Shown here one piece after another: positions 10,313-22,800 of a stretch of 64,000 nucleotides of DNA. The position numbers and the translations under genes are program-made. The stretch's first letter is position 1. Each line of letters starts with the position of its first letter. Below the pieces are notes generated by a model that searched no databases, was not told where the DNA came from, and saw nothing but the letters and a program-made list of their open reading frames with translations. The stretch is from Heterobilharzia americana (taxonomy: Eukaryota; Platyhelminthes; Trematoda; Strigeidida; Schistosomatidae), in assembly GCA_944470555.2 (NCBI GenBank), contig OX104134.1, forward strand, positions 17,401,248 through 17,465,247. The letters are read 5' to 3'.

Positions 10313-12987
10313 GTAAGTTAATGTGTTACACGATAAGGTTTAAATGACTGGATTGAGTTGACATATTCATGCGAATTCGCTCTTTTAAGGTATGAGAAAG
10401 GCTGCAGGAGAATATTAAATAAACCCGTCGTCATTTTGTTATCCATTTGACAAGTCACTCTGTCCTCACCGTAGTGCGTTTGTAAGTGATTAGGCTGATA
10501 CTTTTATCACATCAAAGAAACCATTGGTTTACTAAACACCAGCTTTATGTTTTAAAATCAATGTTTTGTGGTAAAAACTACCACATATATGTCGATGGAG
10601 TTACCGACTTCATTTCAAACATTTCCCCCTTTGTATTATCTCCATTCTTTCTAGAGATGGTTCTATTATTTCTGTTTTTTACGCAGATATCATCTAATGC
10701 TTCCTTTCAATTGTTTTTATTCAGTAATCGATATGCACTACAAATGTTTCTTTGATTTACTGGATCCGGTTTCTTAATTTAAGCTGCACAGTTTAAATGT
10801 TCAGATTTTTTTGGTTTTTTGTTTCTTCACTAATCAAGTTATAAAATTCTTATTTTAATCACTTTTTGCCATCATCCCTAGTCCTACGAATTACTGCTTA
10901 ACAGTTGTTCACTGTCTGCATTTTTGCTTAATCATCAGTAAAATTGTAGTGTCAGTAAAACCAACCTCAGTTGAGTTCAGTTGCATCTTCTAAGATTTAT
11001 ATCTTCACTACCCAGTCTGTTATGCAGTTGAACTTGGAAGTCAGTCAGTAGATATCATCGCTGGACTTGGCATTACTGTGCAACGGTCCAAGTTTTCACA
11101 CTTCAAATCAAATTACAGGGCAACCTAATGAAAAATAGAGAAATAGGAAAAAATAATGTAATTAGAAGTTGTAGCAAGTTGAAAAAGAGAGAAAGAGGGT
11201 ATGTAACAAAGTGCGATGTAAAAACTTGGATGAAGGTAATGTGTGGATGTATCTGCATCACTGAGGCCGAATTAGTGCCGTATCACTAAGGGTCTTCAGC
11301 GGTGTGAATTGGAAAGTATATTTAGTTGTTTCATCTTGTCAAATTCTGCTGTGGTCCGATAAATTATGAAGAGAATGGTGTAGATTTCAAGAATTTAGAG
11401 ATGTGAAAAAAATCGCAGTAGTTTGCAGTCTATTTGGTATGTTATTGAGTAGATGGTTGTAAGTTTTTCATGTTTCATTTTAGCATGTTTCAAACATTTA
11501 ATTCACGTGTAACAACTATCCAATTTTCTGATAAATCTTTCAGTTATCGGTTTGAGTGTTTTTGTTTCAGCAAGAATTGAAAAAAGAAATTGACAGTAAT
11601 ATTCATGTATCTATAATCTAAAATAATTTATAGCTTATAATGGTGATAAAGCTCAATACCTATCTACAGGTTCGTGGACTAAGACATGAGCATGTTTGTT
11701 GTCATAAGCGATGATACTACTGAGTTTCCTTAGCTTCAGCAAATCGAACCCTGATCTACTGCTCGGGTAGTTTTGTATCTAAGTCGATGGATCACGTCTA
11801 CACTTTTAGCATTATAATTAATTTCATATCCTGTCAGTAACTTGGATTTTAATGGGTCAGAATCTGATATAAGCAAAGCTATCTTTCACTATAGTCATCA
11901 TTCTTATGTGTTTGAAGTGAGCTACTGACGGCAGCTTGATTTCCATCAGATTGATGGACCTCATCGTCTAATTCTACTTCATCTACGATTGGGACAAGAC
12001 TATTCAACTGAACAGTCAACATGTTGGAGTATAAATGCTTTCTCATTTTTTACGCATAAGTCGTGGACAACACTAAGTTACAGATGAGAAATCGCTACCG
12101 GTTAGCACTAGTAATAGCACTTGATGGATTATTTCGAGAATCTGCTGGCATGTAGGAAACGCAAGCCCTGATTTTCACGACTGACTTCTCCTTCAATTTA
12201 TTAAAATGAATCCCACTTGTGAGGATATCGAGTTATCAAAGTATCAGGGAGCTGTGGTAGAATATTCATGGCACTGAGTAGTAGTGGGATGGAGTCGATC
12301 AACATGTTATTGAAAGTGCACATGAAGAGAAGTAAAGAGATACTTCTGGAATAAAAATACGTTCATGTTTTTATTTGTAGAAAATTATTCACTTACATTC
12401 AAAATAGTCCTATCAGTTATGATAGGACATTGCTAAACACTTGAACAAAGCAAACAAATATTTTCCTATTCTTCCCTAGTATGTATATATTACCACCTTT
12501 CGGTTAATGCTATCGCTCTTAATAAATATCCTTGCTCCTAAAAACCATTTAGTAGAAAATTAGCGTATCAAGAAAAGTTTTGTCGTACAAACCGTTTTCT
12601 CACTCTTTTTATTACTGTATACATTGGATTTAAATATGATGGAGAATATTTGTAGCTCAGGAGGATGATTTGGGTGGTACTGTGTTCTCCGACTTGAATG
12701 TTTTGTGCTGGTTTCTATCGAAAATGACAATGAAAGCTTCACGGTTAAACCAATCCAGTTCAGAGAACACAGCACTACCAAAGCAATTGATTTCCGTTAT
12801 CTTTGCTATTTTCTTGCAATCAACCAATTTGAGAATGATGGCAGGTTTAGACCAGTGATGTTGACGATACTGATCATAATATGTCGGTAACCAGTCCTGG
12901 TTAGAAATTTCGCGAATTAGTAGACCGTTAGTAGCATATGAACCATAGGTAATAAGGTTTTCAATTCATCCTGAGGAAAGCTAACCA

Positions 12988-12990
<3 letters not shown>
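10313..12990. other. No gene recognised; probable intron of the PARP2-like gene or intergenic DNA
   Basis: It is AT-rich with only short open frames. I searched by eye for PARP helical and catalytic motifs (HYRNLHC-type, WHGSR, GKGIYFAD, EYIVY) and saw none. A small perfect hairpin lies at 12,407-12,428. Confidence 0.5.
12407..12428. repeat. Small perfect hairpin
   Basis: A 9-bp stem, GTCCTATCA and its complement, flanks a GTTA loop. No U-run or coding context gives it a function. Confidence 0.6.

Positions 12991-13069
<79 letters not shown>
12991..13069. repeat. (TA)n microsatellite
   Basis: An uninterrupted run of about 39 TA units. It is seen directly. Confidence 0.98.
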
Positions 13070-13072
<3 letters not shown>

Positions 13073-13619
13073 CGTATTACTTTACACGACGACAAGATAT
13101 GACGACAAATCAGTGGCCAATTTGTCAGTTTTCCTTATAACTCACTTCAGGTATCGGAAATGTTCATCGCTTGACCGATCGTTTCATCTCGTGAGTACGT
13201 ATCAGTTAGCTAAATTTCATTACATAATGTCGTATCAGCTCTCAGTAAACAAATCAACCATCACTTTCATATTAGTACAGTTTCCCAAACGTTTAATTTA
13301 TGTAGTTGTCGGTGACAACTTCATTTATTTCTCAATTGAAATAATTTTCTATCGTTTCAATTCCTGTTCGGTGTCCACAACACATGTGGAAAAAGTCTTG
13401 TCTTTGCATACAACCAAATCTTCTGCCAATACATGTGTTGTAATCAGTTGAGTGAGAAAAAAACGTTTGTTTTCTTCTCACAGTAGTACATTCTCTTTTC
13501 CTTTTTTCAAAATGTATAAAAGTAGTATGCCGTGAGATGTTTTGTAAACGAGAACGAAAGTTACAATGTATGCAGGTTATTAACTGTACTTACCGCTGTT
13601 TCTTCAATAGACTTAAATT
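13070..13619. other. No gene recognised
   Basis: A 112-codon open frame (13,113-13,451) has no recognisable motif and a composition like the surrounding AT-rich DNA. Nothing else stands out. Confidence 0.4.
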
Positions 13620-14075
13620 TACTACAGGTTCACTCATGATGAAGAGCATTCCTGTCACGTTCAAATAAGTGCTTAGCTAACTCCCCTTGAAATGCGTAAT
13701 TGGCGTTCTCACTGCCTCCTTTTGCATCGGCAAACACACACGACCTAATACAACCTCGTGATCGCAGTTCAAACAGGTATGCCAGAGATCTCCACCGATC
13801 GTCTCTAACGATGGCTTGTAGCAATATGATCTATCGGTGTCCACCTTTGCTTTGTATCGGTGGACGCCATATCAGACAGTAGTTCATTATGCGTAAAGTT
13901 AGTGCTAGCCAGAAACAAAACTGCAACAGATGATCTCCGTTGTCAGTCTGTTGGGATGGGATTCCGTAAATACCCTCAAAATGCCTTTCCGATTGATTCA
14001 ACCTCCCTACTTGAGCATTAGAGCCACCTACCAATATGCCTACATAAGAAAGTTTTGCTTTCTGTAGCAAAGTCG
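13620..14075 (-). mobile_element. Family B LINE fragment: endonuclease to linker, antisense
   Basis: On the - strand it reads LLQKAKLSYVG, GGSNAQVGRLNQSERHF, GIPSQQTDNGDHLLQ and WRPP, then in another frame FQGELAKHLFERDRNAL. These correspond to the GDFNA motif, the following endonuclease segment and the endonuclease-RT linker of B1 (about 1,250-1,730). The linker matches FREESSKLLFEGDTNAL in B1 but is clearly diverged from it. Confidence 0.7.
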
Positions 14076-14089
14076 TTGGGGAGGATCGG

Positions 14090-15326
14090 TGGAGAACTTT
14101 CACCCATTCTGGAGTACTAGTTTGCATCCGACCACCCTGTAGTACGCGGCCGTGTATATTTGTGCCTAAATGGTCGCAGGAAGCAATGAGGCCTATCTGT
14201 GCCCGATTGCTAAATGAAGACGCTAAGTACCAGTTTAGAGAGGAGTTATCTAAGCTCTTATTTGAAGGTGACACCAACGCTCTTTATACTGAGGAAACCT
14301 GATGGGATGTTAAGTCTGCTGTAGAAACACCGGTAAAGACAGTTGGTAACCTACACCTGGAAGTTAGCAAACGTCATTGGTTTTCTGCAACGCCATCCGA
14401 ACTGATTGATTCGAGAAGACTAATTCCAGCTAGCTGTGAACACGACGAAGAGCGAAAGCAACTGAAACGTAAGTTATCTAAGAGCCTTCGCATCGACTTC
14501 AAGCAGAGATACGTGGCGAAAGCGACAGAGAGATGGAGAATGCAGCAGCACTAGTTAAAATTCGGCAGTTATTTAGTTTATTAAGGATACTGGCAAGAAG
14601 AAGACGGTGGTTATTGAAATCATCAGAGATAAGGATGGGATACTCACAGAACAGGCGGCTAGAATGTTGGACAGGACACTTTGAAGCTGAGTCCAACTGG
14701 CCCACAGCCATGCTTCAGTTGCCCAATATCCAGCCTGCCTGATCCTGAATGCGACACACAACGCTCCTCCAACTCTCCTTGAAGTTCACAAGGCTGTATG
14801 GAACGTGAAACGATGGAAAGTAGCAGAAACTGACGGTTTGCCACCCGAGAATTTTATGGATGGTGGTAGGGATTTACAGGTTATGATAACGGAGGTACTG
14901 GATAGTGTATGGGAATCAGAGGTAGTTCTGTCAGACTGGTCTACTTCTCAGATCAGCTCTCTGTATGAGAAGGAATAGAAGTGTTCCTGTGACAACCAAC
15001 CATAGGGGAACTAGTTTGGATTAGTGTTGTATCCAAGATCGTTGGGTCGGTAGTTATCTGACGCCTAGCTGGATCACGAGGACACCAAACTCGAGGAAAC
15101 CAGTCAGGTTTGAGACAGAGCTGGGTGAGGATGCTTCTGTCATATTTTTACCCTCCGACAGGTTGTGGAACACAGGCATACCTATCGACCAGTGGTCAAC
15201 ATTGACCTGAATGCGGCATTTGACTCTGTCGACCGTGAGTTGTTGTGGCAGTGTTTGACTGTGTAGGGGAGTACAGAGGAAGTACACAACGCTAATCGAA
15301 GCTCTCTACTCGAACTTGTGCAGCCA
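14090..15326 (+). mobile_element. Family B LINE fragment, near-duplicate of B1, cut by the gap
   Basis: From 14,201 to 15,326 it matches 1,635-2,760 at a constant offset of 12,566 bases with no indel and only about six visible substitutions. It therefore shares B1's stop codons and frameshifts. It covers the endonuclease-RT linker through the RT palm (AFDSVDRELLWQ near 15,211) and ends exactly where the N run begins. Left of 14,201 the two copies resemble each other only loosely. Confidence 0.9.
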
Positions 15327-15826
15327 NNNNNNNNNNNNNNNNNNNNNNNNNNNNNNNNNNNNNNNNNNNNNNNNNNNNNNNNNNNNNNNNNNNNNNNNNN
15401 NNNNNNNNNNNNNNNNNNNNNNNNNNNNNNNNNNNNNNNNNNNNNNNNNNNNNNNNNNNNNNNNNNNNNNNNNNNNNNNNNNNNNNNNNNNNNNNNNNNN
15501 NNNNNNNNNNNNNNNNNNNNNNNNNNNNNNNNNNNNNNNNNNNNNNNNNNNNNNNNNNNNNNNNNNNNNNNNNNNNNNNNNNNNNNNNNNNNNNNNNNNN
15601 NNNNNNNNNNNNNNNNNNNNNNNNNNNNNNNNNNNNNNNNNNNNNNNNNNNNNNNNNNNNNNNNNNNNNNNNNNNNNNNNNNNNNNNNNNNNNNNNNNNN
15701 NNNNNNNNNNNNNNNNNNNNNNNNNNNNNNNNNNNNNNNNNNNNNNNNNNNNNNNNNNNNNNNNNNNNNNNNNNNNNNNNNNNNNNNNNNNNNNNNNNNN
15801 NNNNNNNNNNNNNNNNNNNNNNNNNN
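15327..15826. other. Assembly gap, exactly 500 N
   Basis: The round length suggests a placeholder rather than a measured gap. Open frames reported across it are artefacts. Confidence 0.99.
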
Positions 15827-15849
15827 TCAAACGCGAATGTGTTATCTCC

Positions 15850-16110
15850 AAGGCCACTAAGGCAATTTGATGTTATAGTCACTTACACACCCGGTGACAT
15901 CTAACTGTAGTACACTCCGTTTCGATGTTACATGTTAGGTTTCAATCAACGGGAGGTTCTACTGCCTCAGCGAACTAGCGGATAACGATGAGTGCTGGGC
16001 CCAGGCCTCAGTGGGAACACCACCACCCATTGGGGTTCAAGTGCATCTGGCTGATGAGTTCCAAATAGGATGAAACGTGCATCTTGGATTCCAAAGATAG
16101 TATATACAAA
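15850..16110 (+). repeat. SINE-like unit S1 carrying a hammerhead ribozyme
   Basis: The first half (about 15,865-15,970; GGTGACATC...CATGTTAGGTTTCAATC) recurs inverted at 17,165-17,260. The middle contains ACCCATTGG (16,025-16,033), shared with the units at 22.5 and 35.9 kb. A hammerhead follows at 16,045-16,089. This matches the known architecture of schistosome Sm-alpha SINE-like elements, which encode a hammerhead near one end. Confidence 0.7.
16045..16089 (+). ncRNA. Hammerhead ribozyme, type I, schistosome SINE class
   Basis: The conserved core is complete: CTGATGA at 16,051-16,057 and GAAA at 16,072-16,075. The cleavage triplet ATC ends at 16,083, which fits the NUH rule. Stem II pairs GTTC (16,058-16,061) with GGAT (16,068-16,071) around a CAAATA loop. 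Stem I pairs ATCTGG (16,045-16,050) with TTGGAT (16,084-16,089). Stem III is very short, as is known for these elements, and has one C-A mismatch. Several pairs are G-U wobbles, consistent with transitions at former G-C pairs. Self-cleavage is probably weak. Confidence 0.8.
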
Positions 16111-16545
16111 GTTATCAGATAACATAAATAGATCTTTCTAAAAGGAAATAAGGATGCATTCAATCGGATCATAAATCACAAAATATAAACAGTCACTGTA
16201 TACAGTAAAGACATTGCATTACCGTCAGTCGTATTTGCAAGTAGTTTTAAAGCCCAAGAATATGATAAAGTTGTTTACAAATGTTTCATCTTTCGGGCCA
16301 AAAATGAAATTTAGAGACAAGGCATTAGGTATTGCAATTTTTCCTTACACCCACCTGTATACAGACTATGTTTAGTCAACTGATATCAACTTCACTTCTA
16401 GGAGAATTCATAGTTAAGCATCTGAACACAGGATTGTGTTATCTTCTTATGCACGCCTTTATTTGCTAGTATCTACCATTAGAACAATAAAATAATACAT
16501 TCGACGACGATCAAACAAAATGACAGTAACTACAAAAAAGTAATC
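16111..16545. other. No gene recognised; downstream of the Ser-rich gene
   Basis: AT-rich, with no supported feature. If the last Ser-rich exon is spliced rather than terminal, this is intron. Confidence 0.4.
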
Positions 16546-16884
16546 TTACTTATTCTTTAAGGGTAAACGATGTAGTTTCGATTTCGAGGTTTTGCGCGGT
16601 TCCTGCTTTGAAGAAACCCCGACACTTGTAGGCTCTAATATAGTATTTGTAGTACCAATACGCCGTTGTTTAATTTCTGTGCTTTCCAGAAGAAATGAAG
16701 GATGATTAGAGGAAATAAATTTCGAATTATCAATATTTGAAATGCCAACATAGCTTGGTTCAGTAACTTTATTGGACATAAATGTTGATGAAGATGAATC
16801 GCTTTTCATACGCGTGGACAATGATGGGGTGATTGAACCAACCAAAGACGATGGATAGTTGGGATCAGATATTTTCTTTGTCTT
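16546..16884 (-). CDS. Last seen exon of the Ser-rich gene
   Basis: It opens after a NAGNAG acceptor (TAGAAG), so it may start at 16,884 or 16,881 without changing frame. It reads KKISDPNYPSSLVGS through KLHRLPLKNK to TAA at 16,546-16,548. The TAA overlaps a good donor (GTAAGA, beginning one base before the stop), so splicing to an unseen exon is possible. Confidence 0.7.
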   Translation of the reverse strand, partial: KTKKISDPNYPSSLVGSITPSLSTRMKSDSSSSTFMSNKVTEPSYVGISNIDNSKFISSNHPSFLLESTEIKQRRIGTTNTILEPTSVGVSSKQEPRKTSKSKLHRLPLKNK

Positions 16885-19800
16885 CTATGTATACATATAT
16901 ATATGAAAGGTAGATAAAAACTTGAACTTTTTACGACATTAAGATGACGGCAGGCTCCAAATGGAAAAGGTTAGTTCAGAAAATGTGCGAAAATGTAATT
17001 TTCACATGTTAGACAAACTATATATAGCAACCAGTTGACAGTGTGCTGAACTTAAATTTCATGCACTCAACATCAACGAGTATTTGCGAACTTGAGGAAG
17101 TTTACGGAACCTCGGATGTCCCAACACACGTCATTCATAGATGAGTACAAAATCTAGGTACAGTAGGGTCTCCGGTGGATTGAAACCTAACATGCAAAAC
17201 CAAAACAGAGTGTGCCGCGGTGAAATGTCACCTGTGTTGGGTTGGTGATTTTAACACAAAATTGACCAACAGACTTCAACCAACAAACATGACAGCTGCA
17301 TCGATTACCATCTGACGATAAGTTTTTATACATTTTGTTGAATGTTTGGAAGAGGTTGATCCAAAAACTTTACACGCTCCCATTTTGGATGGCATATATT
17401 AGATAGGCGCTTCTACGAATTCAAAGAAAATTAGCATTAAAATATCACTTTTCAGTGAAGAGCACTTCTGATCAGTTGGTAATCTCTTAGAATTTGATGC
17501 TAAACGATAGCAGTTTGATCACTGAGGCATGAATTTTCTTTGATTTACAACTGTGTCATCCGAATGAATATAAACGATAAAGTGGTTTATTTCCAACCAC
17601 TTCACTTACCTACCTGTGAAGTAGGATCAGCCCAACCCTGGTGACTCAATGGATGATGAAATATCTGCACGAATACAAAAGGATCGACCGACTTTTGCCA
17701 ACTTACGCCACCTACGGCACCACCGAGATATCCCCTATCTCCATTAAAAGTCACGTGTGCTGCACACCACTCCGGTCTCTTCTACCAGATGTATGGCTGT
17801 GAAACATCGCCATTCAAGGTGGAAGACATGAGAAGGCTGGCTTCAGGTGTTTGACCATTGCTAACTTCGTAGTATAGACTGTATTCCGTGGTGTCACCAC
17901 ATGAGTAATGCAGAAATCAGGAGTAGAGTTTTAGGGAGAAGAGGTAAATCAGTTGACGAGGTTATGAACCTTCATCGACTGAGATGGTTGGGACACGTAC
18001 TACGCATGCCTAGTCGCCGTCCATCTCGTCACGCAATGTTGACCAAGTAGGTTCAGGCTGGAAAAAGACCCGTGGCGGCACTAATGTATGAAGTCTTTGA
18101 TTGTTGGTTTAGGCCGTGTAGGGCAGTCTAGACTAGCCGGTTGGGGTCTATGGGACAAGAGGAACTACTGGTTGGAGACTCTAGGGGATATGGCTCAGAA
18201 CCGATGTCAGTGGTGCAGATGTATTTCCACACACATTATCTTCATCTTAACGACGCTATACCGAATCTCACCATTCTCTCTTTTCTTACTTTATATTTCT
18301 TGTGACTGAATTTTCTTATCTTCATCTTGCACCTCACTGCTTTTTACTTGATGTACTGATATGAGTTGTGGCAACTCGGACTGTTACGTAGTAATACCTG
18401 GTCCTATTTTGATATTGATGATGATTTCCAAATGCTTAAATCAAATACCTGTTAATATAACGAACATTCCTACTAGACACTCATTGAAAAGTGTGCAAAT
18501 AAACTTTAAAAATTCCTTACATCATTATTGATATTTGTTGGTGATTTTATTAAATCATGAGAAATACTTCCTTGTGAATCAAGTTGATTACCCATGATAG
18601 AGCTAGTTTTTTCACTGGATTCATTAAATGCTATGCTGTTACTTCCAGAGTGATAAAAATCAAGGTTGGACGCAACAGTTGTACTAGGAGCTGACTTAAA
18701 ATCTGTAGATGAACTTGGTAGTACATCTGAAAGAGAGTGAACATCTGAATCATCATCTAATGATATTGTTTTTATCAGATTACGGTTGACATTGGATTTT
18801 GGTGAAAACGCAGCATGATTGGTTGGCTTTGATAGCGATATATCCTGAGACCTTAAAAGTCAAACGACAAGAAAGGGAGAAATATTAGTAATAATCCATC
18901 ACTGAAATCGATATGGAAGAATAGCTCTGAACTGTCATTATTTGGGAAAATACATACTATATTATCTCCAACCAGTGAGTAAATGAAAGTTAGCCCGCAA
19001 TATGTATAGACATAATGCAGGTAAAATACAAATCACGTCATGTGATATTAAATATTTGCATTAATTGTTCAGAGACCACGACAATATTTTTGGAACAATA
19101 TAGAATTCACAGCATGTAATATATTTCTGCACAATATAGGCAGATGAAAACATGATAGCATCTAAATAAGCCTATAATTACTGCATTACGAGCAATACTA
19201 TGTGACATCTAGCTGTTTCATCTAGCCCCTAGGTACGTTAGTGAATAGATAAGTTTGGATAAGTTTACCTGCTTAGGTTCATTTAGTCAGCATACCAATC
19301 TCCAGCTCAAGTTAAACATTTTAGGAACAGTTACGTGGTGCACTGTTGAGCACTTCAGACCTCACTGCGATCGACCATGGTATTTTCATCTAATTTATTG
19401 TGAACGTTCAGTACGGTTTTAGGACATATTTGAATGATCAGAACAAATTTTGAAGTAATTTTATGATGTACATTCAACAGGGAGATTTTGGTAGACAGTC
19501 TGTTGAAGTTCATACCTTCCCATATTTACAAGTAATGTTGTGCTTGGAAAAAAGTAATGGTGTCCCGGAAGTTATGCTAACCCGCTTACATTGGTCGTTC
19601 CCTCAAAGAAACTCGTTCTGGTTTAATTTTACAAAACCAACAATAAACTGGTTTGCGCACTAGGCAATGAAACATATCTATTGTACTAGGACTGACGATA
19701 CCAACCGAATTTCCAAACCGCAACTGGTAGAGTTGGATTCGAATTAATAATTCACTGAAATTAGACCGTCTGGACTACCGGGACGCAGAAACTCATACAC

Positions 19801-22800
19801 ACAAAATGATAAATACACTTAGAGCATTGATAAAAGAAATCAGTCTTACCCTTGAAGTTTAACATACTTGTGAAAGTTATACACTTTTGATAAATAATAA
19901 TTCGATTTACAATTGCGACCTTGGCAAACAGACGCAGATGAAATTAAAAAAAAGTATTTCTGACATAAAAATATCTCTCTTATGAGGTCAGGTCACCAAT
20001 TATCTATGCGTGTACAAATAATATTAGGAGAATGGTAAATGGACATGCATTTATATCATCATCGTTATAAAGAAGACAAGAATGGACATGGAAGTTGTTA
20101 ATGTGTATCGGTCAATTTATGTTGAAATAAAACGTAAACTGACTGAATGATGATAATGAATTCATCTCCCTCCCTTCCTCCTACTGAACTAATGTCAGAA
20201 GAAAAAGATAACAGAAATCTGTAACTCACTTATTATATTTAATGGAAAAAAACACTTGTTCATGTCCAAAATGTGCAGAACAAAAACAATAGTTTGGAGT
20301 TAATGAACTCGGTGACACCGAAGATAAGTGACTAATACATCAGTTTAAGCCATTGGTTGCAAGAGCTGACTACTATTTCAGCCGACAAATGTATGATAGA
20401 CATCAATAGCTTAAGATGCTATTTTATACAAACTATATTTAAGATTTTAGATTGTTAACGTTGTGTTTTACAGAAAGAATAAACATAACATAATAGTAGA
20501 TTTTTGTAGCAACGATCACAGGGTTTAAACCGAAGAATGAGGGCTGTAGTACAAACAAGCACAAAATCTAGACTTAGGAACAACTGTAAATCATCTCTAG
20601 CCATTCAACACATTCAGAGATCTAAAGGCGATACAATCTTAAACTATCGTCCAAAGAAAACATATGATGATGCAGTAACTAAGTAATTATTGACAGCTTC
20701 ATATAAAGATGCTCACGATTAATGCGATCTTGCATTGAGAAATTATAAAAATAAGTACCGATTCAATGAAAATTGGACTGAAGTGACCAGATGGTTAATA
20801 ACCACGCACACAATCATGCTGATTGGTCGCCTTGGGATGTGATACACACTATAAGACCAAACTTCTGGTTAACAACTTACTAGGTGATGAAATATGATAT
20901 TTAGTTCGATACAAAAAGAGAAATAAAACACAGCAATAGGAATAATTTATCAGATATCACGTAGTTGTTAAAGTTTGAAGTGAATGTCATCACTTAGTCA
21001 ATGAGAATTCTGTGCACTGAGTGTTAATTTGGGTGTTCAGTGTCAGCACAATTGTATGAACCGTTGTAAATAGAGGAATGATCCATCACATAATCGCATA
21101 AGTGAGACTCTAGATTATTACAAAGTTCGGTCTACTTGAAATTTAACTTGATTTCAAGAAGATATCATCTTCCACTAGAAGCTGAGACACAAGGGTAAAT
21201 AAGTGTAAAATGCATTTCTAGATATGAATGGTATTAATTCGACAGCACTACTAGACTCATGAATTCACTTTGGAATGTACCAAAGGTAAATAATAATGAC
21301 AATGATAATAATAGACCAGCAAGACAAATGGGTGTAGAAATATATGTGAATGAATGTTGCTTATAACTTTCATCAGTAAGTATACCCCACCTTGATTATC
21401 AGCGATTGATGAATAAATACAGAAAAATAACATAAAAGGCTATGCGAAATGGCAGACGTTAGCTTATACTTTGAAATCTACTTGACGCCTAACTTGTACA
21501 GAATACAGTGTAATGAATTTATCGTTATGTACAACAGACAAAAATCCTACGATAGTTTCACTACTTACCCTATAAAGTAATTGGATAGGAAATCGGTGTA
21601 CGCAATTCATATAAAGGTTGTTCTTCTCTTCTTATTCCTTATAAATGCACATCCATTTAAAGAAAGATCAGCTCCATGTAAGTAGTTAATGAATCTAAGC
21701 AGACAGGTGCGCAAAAAACTTAAAAATCCCCTTCACACATCAAAACTGTGAAACGACTCTTTATCCTTCCTCGTATCACAACACAAATAAATCTCGAAGG
21801 TTAAACGAGGAATGAGACACAGAATTTATTATTTATAACGCATACAAGTTCGAACAAAATATAGTTCTTTGATTACAGGATACTTTGTTGAGATAGTATC
21901 AATAACAGTAGTGTATCATTTTTCCCTCTGTATCGTCTCTAATCAAAACGATACCGAAATGGCATTGTGAAATACGAATCACCGCAAATATACCTATTTG
22001 TGAAAAAACTGAAGACCGACTAAAAATAAACAGAAAAAAAATACTGACCTCAAAGGCTGCACTCAAATAAGTTAGTGATAAAGAGTTAATTGGATGATAA
22101 ATATGGTTGTGTGTGTATGTGTATGTACGTGTACGAATGTATGAATAACCTTCGATACTGTAAGCTAATTAACAAATAGACAAATAAACGAACAAATACA
22201 TAGAAGCCATCTGAAGATGATTTAAACAACCAATCACTAACAAATAACGAGATCAGAAAATAAAAAGTGATAAAGAGAATCAGACTTGTGTAAACACACA
22301 AAAAAAAAAACCACATTAACCAAGTTTTGTGATTGGTATAAAATGAGAAAAAAAAATAACGGAAAGCCTGAAATATCAGAAGCACTTTTGCGTGATAAAT
22401 TAATTATTTAAACGTATGTGTGTTACTCAATGACCATATGTAGTCTGGTGAACCACGTAATGAGACACACCGATTATGTGGTTTATGATGCCAGCTGACT
22501 GACCGAATCTTGGTGGGTGGAGTTGAAAACCGCTACCCATTGGTTGAAAATCGAATGCTTAAAACGATGAATCACAACTCAACAAGGTTGCCGGATGCAT
22601 CGAATAATATGTAATTGCAACTCAAGTATTCTGTACATGATCGTATACCAGAATGAGTTCCATCTCATCTATGTGCGTTTGACAAGAGTTATCCATTGGT
22701 AGAAATTTAACCAGACGAAACTGAACTCATATCTTAAACTTAATAATTGATAACTAACAGCCGAAATCAAACAAGTCAGCTTTAATGTTCCTCACAAGTG

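Noticed and set aside
10381..10440. Candidate next PARP exon after TTTTAAG (MRKAAGEY in one frame)
   Set aside because: The phase from the preceding exon gives a different frame and no match to the expected helical-domain sequence.
13620..15326. Twin-primed LINE with 5' inversion (antisense segment followed by sense segment)
   Set aside because: The geometry fits, but where the two segments overlap (the linker ending NAL) they differ strongly, and the sense part is 99.5% identical to another locus, so they are separate copies.
15292..15882. Long open frames of 180-196 codons across the N run
   Set aside because: They consist almost entirely of undefined bases.
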